Counted from the first letter of the stretch, positions 44,406-54,048 are shown. The stretch: 64,000 nucleotides of DNA from Streptomyces sp. LBL (GCF_029893585.1 NZ_JARXYX010000005.1:276734-340733); one strand, 5' to 3'. Notes: generated from the sequence alone by a model not told the origin. Numbers and translations are program-made.

Positions 44406-45397
44406 ACGCGCAACTGCTGGGCCACCTCGGTGGCCCAGTACGTGAGGATGTTCTGCGCGCCGGCCCGCTTGATGCCGGTCAGCGACTCCAGGATCGCCCG
44501 GTCCCGATCGATCCAGCCCTTCTCGGCGGCGGCCTCGATCATCGAGTACTCGCCGGAGATCTGATAGGCGGCGACCGGCACGTCCACGGCGTCGGCGACC
44601 CGGGCCAGGATGTCCAAGTAGGGCCCGGCCGGCTTCACCATCACCATGTCGGCCCCCTCCTCCAGGTCCAGGGCCAGCTCCCGCAGGGACTCCCGTACGT
44701 TCGCCGGGTCCTGCTGGTAGGTCTTCCGGTCACCGCGCAGGGAGGAGGCGACGGCCTCCCGGAAGGGCCCGTAGAAAGCGGACGCGTACTTGGCCGTGTA
44801 GGCGAGCACCGCAACGTCCTGCCGCCCGATCTGATCGAGAGCGGCCCGGATGACCCCGATCTGCCCGTCCATCATCCCGCTGGGCCCGACCACATGGGCA
44901 CCGGCGTCGGCCTGCACCCGGGCCATTTCGGCGTACCGCTCCAGGGTCGCGTCGTTGTCGACTCGCCCCTCAGCGTCCAGCACCCCGCAATGCCCGTGAT
45001 CGGTCGTCTCGTCGAGACACAGATCGGACATCACCAACAGGTCGTCACCGACCTCGGCCCGCACATCACGCAGAGCCACCTGCAGGATCCCGTCCGGATC
45101 GGTCCCCGGCGTCCCCACGGCGTCCTTCTTCGACTCCTCCGGCACGCCGAACAGCATGATCCCGGAGATCCCCGCGGCCACGGCCTCGGCGGCGGCCTTC
45201 TTCAGACTGTCCCGGGTGTGCTGCACGACCCCCGGCATCGCGGCGATGGGCACCGGCTCGGCGACACCCTCCCGCACGAAGGCCGGAAGGATGAAGTCAG
45301 CGGGATGCAACCGGGTCTCGGCGACCATGCGCCGCATGACGGGAGTCGTCCGCAGCCGCCTCGGCCGCGCACCGGGAAAGGATCCGTACGTAGACAT
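44399..45397 (-). CDS. hemB: delta-aminolevulinic acid dehydratase (porphobilinogen synthase)
   Basis: A 332-residue TIM-barrel enzyme that condenses two 5-aminolevulinates to porphobilinogen. The two Schiff-base lysines lie in [16 protein letters not shown] and [13 protein letters not shown]. The metal loop is [16 protein letters not shown], where an aspartate replaces the second cysteine of the zinc type, so this enzyme is probably magnesium-dependent or mixed. ATG 45397 is the family-normal start. It is separated from cobA/hemD by a 520-base repetitive gap, so it may have its own promoter. Confidence 0.96.
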   Translation of the reverse strand: MSTYGSFPGARPRRLRTTPVMRRMVAETRLHPADFILPAFVREGVAEPVPIAAMPGVVQHTRDSLKKAAAEAVAAGISGIMLFGVPEESKKDAVGTPGTDPDGILQVALRDVRAEVGDDLLVMSDLCLDETTDHGHCGVLDAEGRVDNDATLERYAEMARVQADAGAHVVGPSGMMDGQIGVIRAALDQIGRQDVAVLAYTAKYASAFYGPFREAVASSLRGDRKTYQQDPANVRESLRELALDLEEGADMVMVKPAGPYLDILARVADAVDVPVAAYQISGEYSMIEAAAEKGWIDRDRAILESLTGIKRAGAQNILTYWATEVAQQLRVQ

Positions 45398-45917
45398 ACC
45401 GCCTACGCTACGCCCGCCCCAACACCCGCTTTGCCGACGCACCGTCGGCCCCCACCGCCTCGGCCCGGGGCACCACCGCCTCGCTCAGACAAGAGAAGGC
45501 GGGCGCACCAGGACCCGCGTACGGCGGGAAGGGGAAGGGGAAGGGGGCGGGGCGGGGGTGTCCGCCCGCAGCGGTTGTCGCGTCAACACCAGCCAGTCGG
45601 CAGGAAACCGATTCCGCGCCGTTCCGGGGACGGACACCCCCGACCCTCCCCCGCCCCACCCCGAACCGTGGGCGCTACACACGCCCCCACCACCCCGCAC
45701 AGGCGCCGCAGGCATCACCACACCCGCGCCCCTGCGCAGCCCAAGCGCCCAGGAGACACCACAGCCAACCGGCAGGCAGGCATCCCACCGACAGCCCGCG
45801 CCCGAGCCCCAGACCAGCCCACCCCGAGCCCCAGCCCGAGCCCCAGACCAGCCCACCCCGAGCCCCAGCCCGAGCCCCAGACCAGCCCGAGCCCGAGCGC
45901 GAGCCCCGCAACCCCAC
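45398..45917. repeat. 520-bp repetitive spacer between hemB and cobA/hemD
   Basis: No gene is convincing on either strand. 45780-45905 holds direct repeats built from CCCGAGCCCCAGACCAGCCC, with copies of about 34 bases (near 45800-45835, 45836-45869 and 45870-45895). The first half (45398-45700) is GC-rich unique sequence that should contain the hemB promoter. Confidence 0.7.
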
Positions 45918-47636
45918 TCAGGTGGTCGTACGCCTCCGCCGAGCCCCCGGTCGCCGCTCGCTCGGCCGGGTCACCGGATCCCCGGCCTCCAGCGCCGCGG
46001 CCCGGCGCCGCAACCCGAAGTCGGCAAGAGCCTCGACCAGCCTGTGCACGGACGGCTCGGGAGCCATCACATCCACCCGGAGCCCATGCTCCTCGGCGGT
46101 CTTCGCCGTAGCGGGCCCGATACACGCGATCACGGTCACGTTGTGCGGCTTCCCGGCGATACCCACCAGGTTCCGCACCGTGGACGACGAGGTGAACAGA
46201 ACGGCGTCGAACCCGCCGCCCTTGATCGCCTCCCGGGTCTCGGCCGGCGGCGGCGAGGCCCGCACGGTCCGATAGGCGGTGACGTCGTCGACCTCCCACC
46301 CGAGCTCGATCAGCCCCGCGACCAACGTCTCGGTGGCGATATCCGCACGCGGCAGGAACACCCGGTCGATCGGATCGAACACCGGGTCGTACGGAGGCCA
46401 GTCCTCCAACAAGCCGGCGGCGGACTGCTCCCCGCTGGGCACCAGATCCGGCTTCACACCGAACGCGACCAGGGCCTTCGCGGTCTGCTCGCCCACCGCG
46501 GCAACCTTGATCCCGGCGAAGGCCCGCGCATCGAGCCCGTACTCCTCGAACTTCTCCCGCACGGCCTTGACCGCGTTCACCGAGGTGAACGCGATCCACT
46601 CGTAGCGCCCCGTCACCAGCCCCTTGACCGCCCGCTCCATCTGCTGGGGCGTCCGTGGCGGCTCGACGGCGATCGTCGGCACCTCGTGCGGCACGGCCCC
46701 GTAGGACCGCAGCTGGTCGGAGAGCGAGGCCGACTGCTCCTTCGTACGCGGTACGAGAACCCGCCACCCGAACAGCGGCTTGGACTCGAACCACGAGAGC
46801 TGCTCACGCTGAGCCGTGGCGGACCGCTCACCGACCACGGCTATCACCAGCCGTCCGCCTTCGGGCGCGGGCAGCACCTTGGCCTGCTTCAGCGTCTGGG
46901 CGATGGTGCCCAGGGTCGCCGTCCAGGTCCGCTGCCGAGTGGTCGTACCGGCGACCGTGACGGTCAGCGGTGTATCGGGCTTACGACCGGCGGACACCAG
47001 TTCGCCTGCGGTGGCACCGACGGAGTCCAGGGTGGTCGTGACGACAAGGGTCCCGTCGGACGCCCCCACCTCCGTCCAGCACCGGTCCGAAGCGGTGCGC
47101 GCGTCCACGAAGCGGACGTCGGCCCCCTCGGCGTCCCGCAGCGGAACACCGGCGTACGCGGGTACGCCGACGGCGGCCGCGACCCCGGGAACGACCTCGA
47201 AAGGCACCCCCGCGGCGGCGCACGCCAGCATCTCCTCGGCGGCGTACGCGTCGAGCCCGGGGTCCCCGGACACCGCGCGTACGACCCGCCTGCCGCCCCG
47301 CGCGGCCTCCATGACAAGATGTGCGGCATCCCGCACGGCGGGAACGCCGGCGGTTGTTGACGCGCCGTCAACAACCGTCAGTTGAGGCACGCCTGTGGCC
47401 GGCGCAGAACCGGAAGCAAGATCCCCGGAGGGATCCGCATCCGTGTTCACGACGGCGACACCGGATCTGGCATGCGTACGGACGACGTCGAGCACCTCGT
47501 GCCCGGCGACGAGAACGTCCGCCTTCGCCAGCGCCTCGACGGCGCGCAGAGTCAGTAGCCCCGGATCTCCGGGTCCGGCACCCAGGAAGGTGACGTGCCC
47601 GTGTCCAGGACCGGCGGGAAGAGTGGTGGGGCTCAC
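45918..47636 (-). CDS. hemD: uroporphyrinogen-III methyltransferase/synthase fusion (CobA-HemD)
   Basis: A 572-residue fusion. The N-terminal half is an SAM-dependent uroporphyrinogen methyltransferase fold (VTFLGAGPGDPGLLTLRAVEAL; VPFEVVPGVAAAVGVPAYAGVPL). The C-terminal half is uroporphyrinogen-III synthase (FGWRVLVPRTKEQSASLSDQL; WIAFTSVNAVKAVRE; LFTSSSTVRNLV; CIGPATAKTAEEHGL). In the first half the SAM-binding motif GDPFVFGRGGEE is replaced by GDPGLDAYAAEE, so methyltransferase activity is doubtful. GTG 47636 overlaps hemC by 4 bp. HemD closes hydroxymethylbilane to uroporphyrinogen III. Confidence 0.95.
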   Translation of the reverse strand: MSPTTLPAGPGHGHVTFLGAGPGDPGLLTLRAVEALAKADVLVAGHEVLDVVRTHARSGVAVVNTDADPSGDLASGSAPATGVPQLTVVDGASTTAGVPAVRDAAHLVMEAARGGRRVVRAVSGDPGLDAYAAEEMLACAAAGVPFEVVPGVAAAVGVPAYAGVPLRDAEGADVRFVDARTASDRCWTEVGASDGTLVVTTTLDSVGATAGELVSAGRKPDTPLTVTVAGTTTRQRTWTATLGTIAQTLKQAKVLPAPEGGRLVIAVVGERSATAQREQLSWFESKPLFGWRVLVPRTKEQSASLSDQLRSYGAVPHEVPTIAVEPPRTPQQMERAVKGLVTGRYEWIAFTSVNAVKAVREKFEEYGLDARAFAGIKVAAVGEQTAKALVAFGVKPDLVPSGEQSAAGLLEDWPPYDPVFDPIDRVFLPRADIATETLVAGLIELGWEVDDVTAYRTVRASPPPAETREAIKGGGFDAVLFTSSSTVRNLVGIAGKPHNVTVIACIGPATAKTAEEHGLRVDVMAPEPSVHRLVEALADFGLRRRAAALEAGDPVTRPSERRPGARRRRTTT

Positions 47637-48628
47637 AGTGCTCGCTCCCCCATCAGACCGGCCGCGCCCTGGGCAAGCATCTCGGCAGCGAGTTCGCGAC
47701 CGAGCGTCATTGCCTGGTCGTACGACTCGGGCACGGGACCGGTGGTGGACAACTGCACCATCCGCGTGCCGTCGGTCGTGCCGACGACGCCGCGCAGGCG
47801 CATTTCCTTGACAATCTGGCCGTCGGCCTGGGTGTCCCCCCGCTCGAGCGGAGCCGAGCGTGGGGGAAGGTCGGCCAGCGCACCCACAGGGGCGCTGCAA
47901 CCGGCCTCCAGGGCGGCGAGCAGGGACCGTTCGGCGGTCACGGCGACCCGCGTGAACGGGTCGTCGAGCTCACCGAGAGTGACGATCAGGTCCGCGTTGT
48001 CCGCGGCACACTCGATCGCGAGTGCTCCCTGGCCGGGAGCGGGCAGAACCGTGTCGACCGACAGGAAGTCGGTCACCTCGTCGATCCGGCCGATCCGGGT
48101 CAGTCCGGCGGCGGCCAGGACCACGGCGTCCAGCTCACCGTCCCGGACGAATCCGATGCGGGTGTCGACGTTCCCGCGGATCGGCACGGTCCGGATGTCC
48201 AGCCCGTGGCCGAGTGCGTACGCGTTCAGCTGGGCCATCCGGCGCGGTGAACCCGTACCGATGCGGGCCCCGCGCGGCAGGTCGGTGAACTTCAGCGCGT
48301 CCCGGGCGACCATGACGTCCCTCGGGTCCTCGCGCTCGGGGACGGCGACCAGCGTCAGCTCGTCGGGCTGCCCGGTCGGGAGGTCCTTCAGCGAATGAAC
48401 CGCGAAGTCGATCTCGCCCTTGAGCAGCGCCTCGCGCAGCGCGGTCACGAAGACGCCCGTGCCGCCGATCTGTGCGAGCTGTTCGCGGGAGGTGTCACCG
48501 TAGGTGGTGATCTCGACAAGCTCGACGGGCCGGCCGGTCACCTGGCTCACGGCGTCCGCCACCTGCCCGGACTGGGCCAGGGCGAGTCTGCTCCGCCTGG
48601 TCCCGAGCCTCAATGCCTTGCTACTCAT
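47633..48628 (-). CDS. hemC: porphobilinogen deaminase (hydroxymethylbilane synthase)
   Basis: A 331-residue enzyme that links four porphobilinogens into hydroxymethylbilane. Motifs: ALRLGTRRSRLALAQSGQVADA at the N-terminus, FAVHSLKDLPT, and RGNVDTRI, with the dipyrromethane cofactor cysteine in LEAGCSAPVGA. It overlaps hemA upstream and hemD downstream by 4 bp each. Confidence 0.97.
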   Translation of the reverse strand: MSSKALRLGTRRSRLALAQSGQVADAVSQVTGRPVELVEITTYGDTSREQLAQIGGTGVFVTALREALLKGEIDFAVHSLKDLPTGQPDELTLVAVPEREDPRDVMVARDALKFTDLPRGARIGTGSPRRMAQLNAYALGHGLDIRTVPIRGNVDTRIGFVRDGELDAVVLAAAGLTRIGRIDEVTDFLSVDTVLPAPGQGALAIECAADNADLIVTLGELDDPFTRVAVTAERSLLAALEAGCSAPVGALADLPPRSAPLERGDTQADGQIVKEMRLRGVVGTTDGTRMVQLSTTGPVPESYDQAMTLGRELAAEMLAQGAAGLMGERAL

Positions 48629-50499
48629 GCCGGCCCTCGGTTCTTGCCGTTGTTCTGGGTGCTGTCCTCGGCGCTGTCGGCGGCGTTGTCCTCGGCGCGG
48701 GAGACGGAGGCCACCGTCTCGGGGTCGAGGTCGAACAGGGTGCGCAGCGCGTCCGCGTACCCGGTGCCGCCGGGCTCGGCCGCGAGCTGCTTGACCCGTA
48801 CGGTCGGCGCGTGCAGCAGCTTGTCGACCACACGCTTCACGGTCTGTGTGATCTCGCCGCGCTGCTTGTCGTCCAGCCCCGGCAGCCGCCCGTCGAGCCG
48901 GGCGATCTCACCGGCGACGACATCGGCGGCCATGGTGCGCAGGGCGACCACGGTGGGCGTGATGTGGGCGGCCCGCTGCGCCGCGCCGAAGGCCGCGACC
49001 TCGTCGGCGACGATACGGCGGACCTGGTCGACGTCGGCCGCCATCGGCGCGTCGGCGGAAGCTTCCGCCAGCGACTCGATGTCGACCAGCCGCACTCCGG
49101 TCAGCCGGTGCACGGCCGCGTCGATGTCGCGCGGCATGGCGAGGTCGAGCAGGAAGAGCGAGGGCTCGGGACGCGGGATCTCGGCGACCGGCTCGGGCCG
49201 GCGCCGCTCGGGCACCCGGCCGACCGCGGCCGCCGCGGCGGCGAGCGCGGCGATGGCGTCCGCCTCCTCGGCGGGGTCGAGCGTGGTGACCAGGCCCGCG
49301 GGGGCGGAGCCCTGCTGACGGGGGGTGCCGTTGTCCACCCAGGCGGCGTGCTGTTCGAGGTCGGCGGCGGCCATCCCGGCCACGGCCGCCTCACCGAGCA
49401 CGGAGAACCCGGCGGTCGCCTGCACGGCCGGCACATCGAGCGGACAGCCCTCCTCGGTGCCGAGGGCGGAGGGCGCCGGCGTGGCCGACACGGCCGACGC
49501 GGCGGAAGCAGTCGTACGACCGGACTCGCCGGCCGGCTGCCCCGCACCCGGCGTCCACGCTTCGGGAGAACCGTCACTGCCGAGAGAGCCGCCACCGCCG
49601 GGGGAACCGTCACCGCCGGGGAAGCTGCCACCGCCGAGGGAACCGTCACCACCGGGGCCGCGACCCGCCACCGCGGCGGCGACCGCCTCGGCCGTGAGGA
49701 CCAGGCCCGTGGCCCCCGTACAGGAGACGGTGACATCGGCACGTGTCAGCTCGACCGGCACCGATTCCATCGGGACCGCGCGGGCCAACACGTCCGTGTC
49801 GTCGCCCTCGCTGAGTATCTGGGCGAGACGTTCGGCGCGGTCAGGGGTGCGGTTGGCGACCACGATCTCGGCGACCCCGGCCCGCGCGAGCGTGGCCGCG
49901 GCCAGCGAGGACATCGAGCCGGCGCCGATGACCAGCGCCTTCTTGCCGCGGGCCCATCCCTTGACCGGCGCGCCGGCGGACAGTTGCTCCAGGCCGAAGG
50001 TGACCAGGGACTGTCCGGCACGGTCGATGCCGGTCTCGGAGTGGGCGCGCTTGCCGACCCGCAGGGCCTGCTGGAACAGGTCGTTCAGCAAGCGCCCGGC
50101 GGTGTGCAGTTCCTGCGCCTTGGCGAGGGAGTCCTTCATCTGGCCGAGGATCTGCCCCTCGCCGACGACCATCGAGTCGAGCCCGCAGGCCACCGAGAAG
50201 AGGTGGTGGACGGCCCGGTCCTCGTAGTGCACGTAGAGATAGGGAGTGAGCTCGTCGAGCCCGACCCCGCTGTGCTGGGCGAGCAGCGTGGACACCTCGG
50301 CGACACCGGCGTGGAACTTGTCCACGTCGGCGTACAGCTCTATGCGGTTGCAGGTGGCGAGGACGACGGCCTCGGCGGCCGGTTCGGCGGCGGCCGTGTC
50401 CTGCAGCAGCTTGATCTGGGCGTCCGCGGACAGCGTGGCCCGCTCCAGGACACTGACCGGGGCGCTGCGGTGACTCAGCCCGACGACGAGGAGACTCAT
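48625..50499 (-). CDS. hemA: glutamyl-tRNA reductase
   Basis: A 624-residue enzyme that reduces Glu-tRNA(Glu) to glutamate-1-semialdehyde, the first committed step of heme synthesis. The catalytic cysteine is in VVLATCNRIELYAD. The conserved GEGQILGQ and the NADPH fold KKALVIGAGSMSSLAAATLA follow. Between the NADPH domain strands, residues ~285-410, there is a long Gly/Ser/Pro-rich insert (GGDGSLGGGSFPGGDGSPG) absent in most bacteria; actinomycete HemA proteins are known to be long here. Overlaps rex (50496-50499) and hemC. Confidence 0.96.
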   Translation of the reverse strand: MSLLVVGLSHRSAPVSVLERATLSADAQIKLLQDTAAAEPAAEAVVLATCNRIELYADVDKFHAGVAEVSTLLAQHSGVGLDELTPYLYVHYEDRAVHHLFSVACGLDSMVVGEGQILGQMKDSLAKAQELHTAGRLLNDLFQQALRVGKRAHSETGIDRAGQSLVTFGLEQLSAGAPVKGWARGKKALVIGAGSMSSLAAATLARAGVAEIVVANRTPDRAERLAQILSEGDDTDVLARAVPMESVPVELTRADVTVSCTGATGLVLTAEAVAAAVAGRGPGGDGSLGGGSFPGGDGSPGGGGSLGSDGSPEAWTPGAGQPAGESGRTTASAASAVSATPAPSALGTEEGCPLDVPAVQATAGFSVLGEAAVAGMAAADLEQHAAWVDNGTPRQQGSAPAGLVTTLDPAEEADAIAALAAAAAAVGRVPERRRPEPVAEIPRPEPSLFLLDLAMPRDIDAAVHRLTGVRLVDIESLAEASADAPMAADVDQVRRIVADEVAAFGAAQRAAHITPTVVALRTMAADVVAGEIARLDGRLPGLDDKQRGEITQTVKRVVDKLLHAPTVRVKQLAAEPGGTGYADALRTLFDLDPETVASVSRAEDNAADSAEDSTQNNGKNRGPA

Positions 50500-51266
50500 G
50501 CCGGCATCACGGCGGGGACATCCCCGTCGGGTCCCTTGTCGGCGGACTCCTTGCGGACGGCGGCAGCCGGGGCGGCGCCGTCGACAGCGGCGGCGGCAGC
50601 CTCCTCGCCGGCCTTGCGCTGCTCGTGGAAGGCGAGGATCTGCAGCTCGATGGAGAGGTCGACCTTGCGCACGTCGACGCCGTCCGGGACGGACAGCACG
50701 GTCGGCGCGAAGTTCAGGATGGAGGTGATTCCGGCGGCCACGAGCCGGTCGCAGACCGGCTGGGCGGCACCGGCGGGCGTGGCGATGACACCGATCGACA
50801 CGCCGTTGTCCTTGATGATCTTCTCGAGCTCGTCCGTGTGCTGGACGGGGATCCCGGCGACGGGCTTCCCGGCCATCGCGGGGTCGGCGTCGATGAGGGC
50901 GGCAACCCGGAAGCCACGGGAGGCGAACCCGCCGTAGTTGGCGAGAGCGGCGCCGAGGTTGCCTATACCGACGATCACTACCGGCCAGTCCTGGGTGAGC
51001 CCCAGTTCACGGGAGATCTGGTAGACGAGATACTCGACGTCGTAGCCCACACCGCGGGTGCCGTAGGAACCCAGGTACGAGAAGTCCTTGCGCAGCTTCG
51101 CGGAGTTGACCCCCGCGGCGGCCGCGAGCTCCTCGGAGGAGACCGTGGGCACCGAGCGCTCCGACAGTGCGGTCAGCGCGCGGAGATACAGCGGAAGGCG
51201 GGCGACGGTGGCCTCGGGAATCCCTCGGCTACGGGTCGCCGGTCGGTGAGTTCGGCCAGTTGCCAC
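50496..51266 (-). CDS. rex: redox-sensing transcriptional repressor Rex
   Basis: A 256-residue repressor. The winged helix reads LPLYLRALTALSERSVPTVSSEELAAAAGVNSAKLRKDFSYLGSYGTRGVGY and the NADH-binding fold VVIVGIGNLGAALANYGGF. Rex leaves DNA when NADH is high. It heads the rex-hemA-hemC-hemD operon and sits behind a Rex operator (51341-51362), so it likely represses itself and heme synthesis when oxygen is plentiful. GTG 51266 has AGGAG upstream. Confidence 0.97.
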   Translation of the reverse strand: MATGRTHRPATRSRGIPEATVARLPLYLRALTALSERSVPTVSSEELAAAAGVNSAKLRKDFSYLGSYGTRGVGYDVEYLVYQISRELGLTQDWPVVIVGIGNLGAALANYGGFASRGFRVAALIDADPAMAGKPVAGIPVQHTDELEKIIKDNGVSIGVIATPAGAAQPVCDRLVAAGITSILNFAPTVLSVPDGVDVRKVDLSIELQILAFHEQRKAGEEAAAAAVDGAAPAAAVRKESADKGPDGDVPAVMPA

Positions 51267-51340
51267 GGTGCTCCTGCGGGTAGAGCGGGGCTGCAGGCGG
51301 TCACACGTCCCCGGACCGCCCCGTCCCCAGCAGGCTATGT

Positions 51341-51362
51341 CTTTGTGAACGCGTGCACAAAG
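51341..51362. promoter_or_regulatory. Rex operator (ROP site)
   Basis: CTTTGTGAACGCGTGCACAAAG is an almost perfect palindrome (one mismatch pair) that matches the Streptomyces Rex consensus TTGTGAAN4TTCACAA. It lies 75 bases upstream of rex, the expected place for autoregulation of the rex-hemACD promoter. Confidence 0.9.
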
Positions 51363-51521
51363 ACGGTGTCCGATTTGCCCGGCCAACGTGACCGGGGTCA
51401 CGCGCCCCTCGCGCGCCGGTGTGGAAACGGCGCGCACGGACCACCGTTCCTTTTCTCCTGGGGGCAAAACCGCACACTCTCCTCTACGATCCTCGCCCCC
51501 GAGACCAGTTCATCGTCGATC

Positions 51522-51803
51522 CTAAGCCAAGGCTTTGCGGAGGCGATCCTCGTTCACACGCCAGAAGGTGTGCTGTTCGCCGTCGACGAGGACGACCGGG
51601 ATCTGCTCCCAGTACTGGTCATGGAGCTGTGGATCCCGCGTGATGTCCTTTCCTTCCCAGGGAACGCCGAGTTCGGCGCACACCTTCTCCACGATCGCCT
51701 GCGCGTCGTCACACAAATGGCAGCCGGGCTTCCGGATGAGTGTCACGAGCCGGTCCTGCGGGCCGCGACCCGTGCGGCCGAAGAGGGGAGTCATGCCGGC
51801 CAT
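51522..51803 (-). CDS. glutaredoxin-like protein (DUF836)
   Basis: A 93-residue small thioredoxin-fold protein with a CxxC redox centre in LIRKPGCHLCDDAQAIVEKV and the cis-proline in WEQIPVVLVDGEQH. ATG 51803, or ATG 51794 three codons later, may be the start. It lies upstream of rex on the same strand, but the gap of 255 bases with the ROP site suggests separate promoters. Divergent from the HAD gene at 51898. Confidence 0.88.
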   Translation of the reverse strand: MAGMTPLFGRTGRGPQDRLVTLIRKPGCHLCDDAQAIVEKVCAELGVPWEGKDITRDPQLHDQYWEQIPVVLVDGEQHTFWRVNEDRLRKALA

Positions 51804-51897
51804 TCTCCTCTTTGTTTAACGGCGGAGTCGCGGAGAGTTCACAGCCTCCCAACCTCACCGCTCCGGAACCAGCGAACAAACTGGCTATGCTCACGCC

Positions 51898-52809
51898 ATG
51901 GCCGCTCTCGGATGGCTCACCTCCCGTAGGCGCTCCGCCACGGCACGCAGCGTGCTCGCCGGCGAGGCCTCGGCGGAGGCAGCACGCAAGTCCACCCAGG
52001 ACGTAGTCGGCGAGGAGCCGGTGTTCCCGGTGCACGGCGACGCACACGCCGCCGCCTTCTTCGACCTGGACAACACCGTGATGCAGGGTGCCGCCCTGTT
52101 CCACTTCGGGCGGGGCCTGTACAAGCGGAAGTTCTTCGAGACCCGTGACCTCGCGAAGTTCGCCTGGCAGCAGGCGTGGTTCCGGCTGGCCGGCGTCGAG
52201 GACCCGGAGCACATGCAGGAGGCCCGGGACTCCGCGCTGTCGATCGTCAAGGGCCACCGCGTCGCCGAGTTGCAGTCGATCGGCGAGGAGATCTACGACG
52301 AGTACATGGCCGAGCGCATCTGGCCGGGCACCCGGGCCCTCGCCCAGGCGCATCTGGACGCGGGCCAGAGGGTGTGGCTGGTCACGGCGGCCCCGGTGGA
52401 GATCGCCCAGGTGATCTCCCGCCGCCTCGGCCTGACCGGCGCGCTCGGCACGGTCGCCGAGTCGGTCGACGGCGTCTACACGGGCAAGCTGGTCGGCGAG
52501 CCGCTGCACGGCCCGGCCAAGGCGGAGGCGGTGCGCGCCCTGGCGACGGCAGAGGGCCTGGACCTGACCCGCTGCGCGGCCTACAGCGACTCGCACAACG
52601 ACATCCCGATGCTCTCGCTGGTCGGCCACCCCTACGCCATCAACCCCGACAGCAAGCTACGCAAGCACGCCCGCCAGCTGGAGTGGCGCCTGCGGGACTA
52701 CCGCACGGGCCGCAAGGCGGCGAAGGTGGGCATCCCGGCGGCGGCCGGTGTGGGCGCGGTGGCGGGCGGCACGGCGGCGGCGATCGCCCTGCACAAGCGT
52801 CGTCGCTGA
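51898..52809 (+). CDS. HAD-superfamily IB hydrolase (SerB-like)
   Basis: A 303-residue phosphatase-like protein. HAD motif I is AAFFDLDNTVMQGAALFHFGRGL, motif II WLVTAAPVEIAQVI, and motif III/IV KAEAVRALA and AYSDSHNDIPMLSLVGHPYAINPDSKL. The C-terminus has a hydrophobic glycine/alanine stretch (GIPAAAGVGAVAGGTAAAIALHKRRR) that could be a membrane anchor. Substrate unknown. It is immediately upstream of bldN across a 390-base gap. Confidence 0.9.
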   Translation: MAALGWLTSRRRSATARSVLAGEASAEAARKSTQDVVGEEPVFPVHGDAHAAAFFDLDNTVMQGAALFHFGRGLYKRKFFETRDLAKFAWQQAWFRLAGVEDPEHMQEARDSALSIVKGHRVAELQSIGEEIYDEYMAERIWPGTRALAQAHLDAGQRVWLVTAAPVEIAQVISRRLGLTGALGTVAESVDGVYTGKLVGEPLHGPAKAEAVRALATAEGLDLTRCAAYSDSHNDIPMLSLVGHPYAINPDSKLRKHARQLEWRLRDYRTGRKAAKVGIPAAAGVGAVAGGTAAAIALHKRRR

Positions 52810-53200
52810 ACAGCGGCATACAGAAGTCGCTGAACGGCGCGCATACAGAAGCCCCTGGACAACGGGCGTCAGAACAGGTCACGGCGTCCGCCACGGGGCC
52901 AATCCAGTGGCCCTCCCCGCATATCGCCGTAGCCAGTCACGTTGGCTGCACACGGCCACAACATGCCCCGGACCAAGACGGAACACGAACCGTTTCGATC
53001 ATCAATCGATCACTGTCTGGCGCTTGATCGACTGCCAATCGGTTACAGAAGCGACGTAATCGACGATTTTAGCAACTGCGTGTAGCAGTGCCTGCACTAA
53101 GCGTTATTCTCCTCAGACGCAATCCGGATCCCCTTCCGTCGCTACGACGGGTGAACGGTTCCGCACTGCACGTGATGCAAGCTCTGCCTCTGGGAGTCCC
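52810..53200 (+). promoter_or_regulatory. 390-bp bldN upstream region
   Basis: No gene is seen. Just after the HAD stop there is an imperfect direct repeat (GTCGCTGAACAGCGGCATACAGAA, then a second copy about 27 bases on). From 52970 to 53110 the GC content drops, as expected of a developmental promoter region. TTACAGAAGCGACGTAA at 53043-53059 is a gapped inverted repeat that could be a regulator site. bldN is known in S. coelicolor to be repressed by BldD, but I could not match the BldD consensus with confidence. Confidence 0.5.
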
Positions 53201-53974
53201 GTGTACCCACACGTCGGGGTTGACGCCTCGGGCCTGGCTACGCTGCGCGCAACGGTCCACAACCTGTTGCGCGGCTTTGTCCCCACTGCGTACGCCGTCC
53301 CTGCCCTCGCCGTCGCCACCACCCCCGTCGGCCCGTACTACGCGCTCGCCGACGGCAGCGCCGCAGTCGGAAGACGAGGGCGTTCGACCGGTGCCGCCCA
53401 CGCGCGCCGTCCCGCCGCGGACAGCGACAGCGCCCGCATGATGGACCTGGTGGAACGCGCCCAGGCCGGCGAGGCCGACGCCTTCGGCCGTCTCTACGAC
53501 CAGTACAGCGACACCGTGTACCGGTACATCTACTACCGAGTGGGAGGCAAAGCCACCGCCGAGGACCTCACCAGCGAGACGTTCCTGCGCGCCCTGCGCC
53601 GCATCGGCACCTTCACCTGGCAGGGCCGCGACTTCGGGGCCTGGCTGGTGACGATCGCCCGCAACCTGGTCGCCGACCACTTCAAGTCGAGCCGCTTCCG
53701 GCTGGAGGTGACCACCGGCGAGATGCTCGACGCCAACGAGGTCGCGCGCTCCCCCGAGGACTCCGTTCTGGAGTCCCTCTCCAACGCCGCGCTCCTGGAC
53801 GCCGTACGACGGCTCAACCCCCAGCAGCAGGAGTGCGTCACTCTCCGTTTCCTCCAAGGTCTGTCCGTGGCCGAGACCGCCCGCGTGATGGGCAAGAACG
53901 AGGGCGCCATCAAGACCCTCCAGTACCGGGCCGTCCGCACCCTCGCCCGGCTCCTGCCGGATGACGTCCGCTGA
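53201..53974 (+). CDS. bldN: developmental ECF sigma factor BldN
   Basis: A 257-residue ECF sigma factor with a long N-terminal pro-sequence of about 80 residues (MYPHVGVDASGLATLRATVHNLLRGFVPTAYAVPALAVATTP), as in BldN of S. coelicolor. Region 2 reads AFGRLYDQYSDTVYRYIYYRVGGKATAEDLTSETFLRALRRI, and region 4 NPQQQECVTLRFLQGLSVAETARVMGKNEGAIKTLQYRAVRTL. BldN drives aerial hyphae genes (chaplins, rodlins). GTG 53201 has GGGAG upstream. Followed by rsbN, its anti-sigma gene. Confidence 0.95.
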   Translation: MYPHVGVDASGLATLRATVHNLLRGFVPTAYAVPALAVATTPVGPYYALADGSAAVGRRGRSTGAAHARRPAADSDSARMMDLVERAQAGEADAFGRLYDQYSDTVYRYIYYRVGGKATAEDLTSETFLRALRRIGTFTWQGRDFGAWLVTIARNLVADHFKSSRFRLEVTTGEMLDANEVARSPEDSVLESLSNAALLDAVRRLNPQQQECVTLRFLQGLSVAETARVMGKNEGAIKTLQYRAVRTLARLLPDDVR

Positions 53975-54048
53975 CGGAACACGTTCGGTAACTCTCAACT
54001 CGCGGTCCGTGAAAGCCCGTTGGCTTCGCGATCCGATCATCCGCCGTC

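Noticed and set aside
45408..45917. Several minus-strand frames rich in Gly-Ala-Arg-Trp in the hemB spacer
   Set aside because: They exist only because the repeats lack stop codons; the products are pure repeats.
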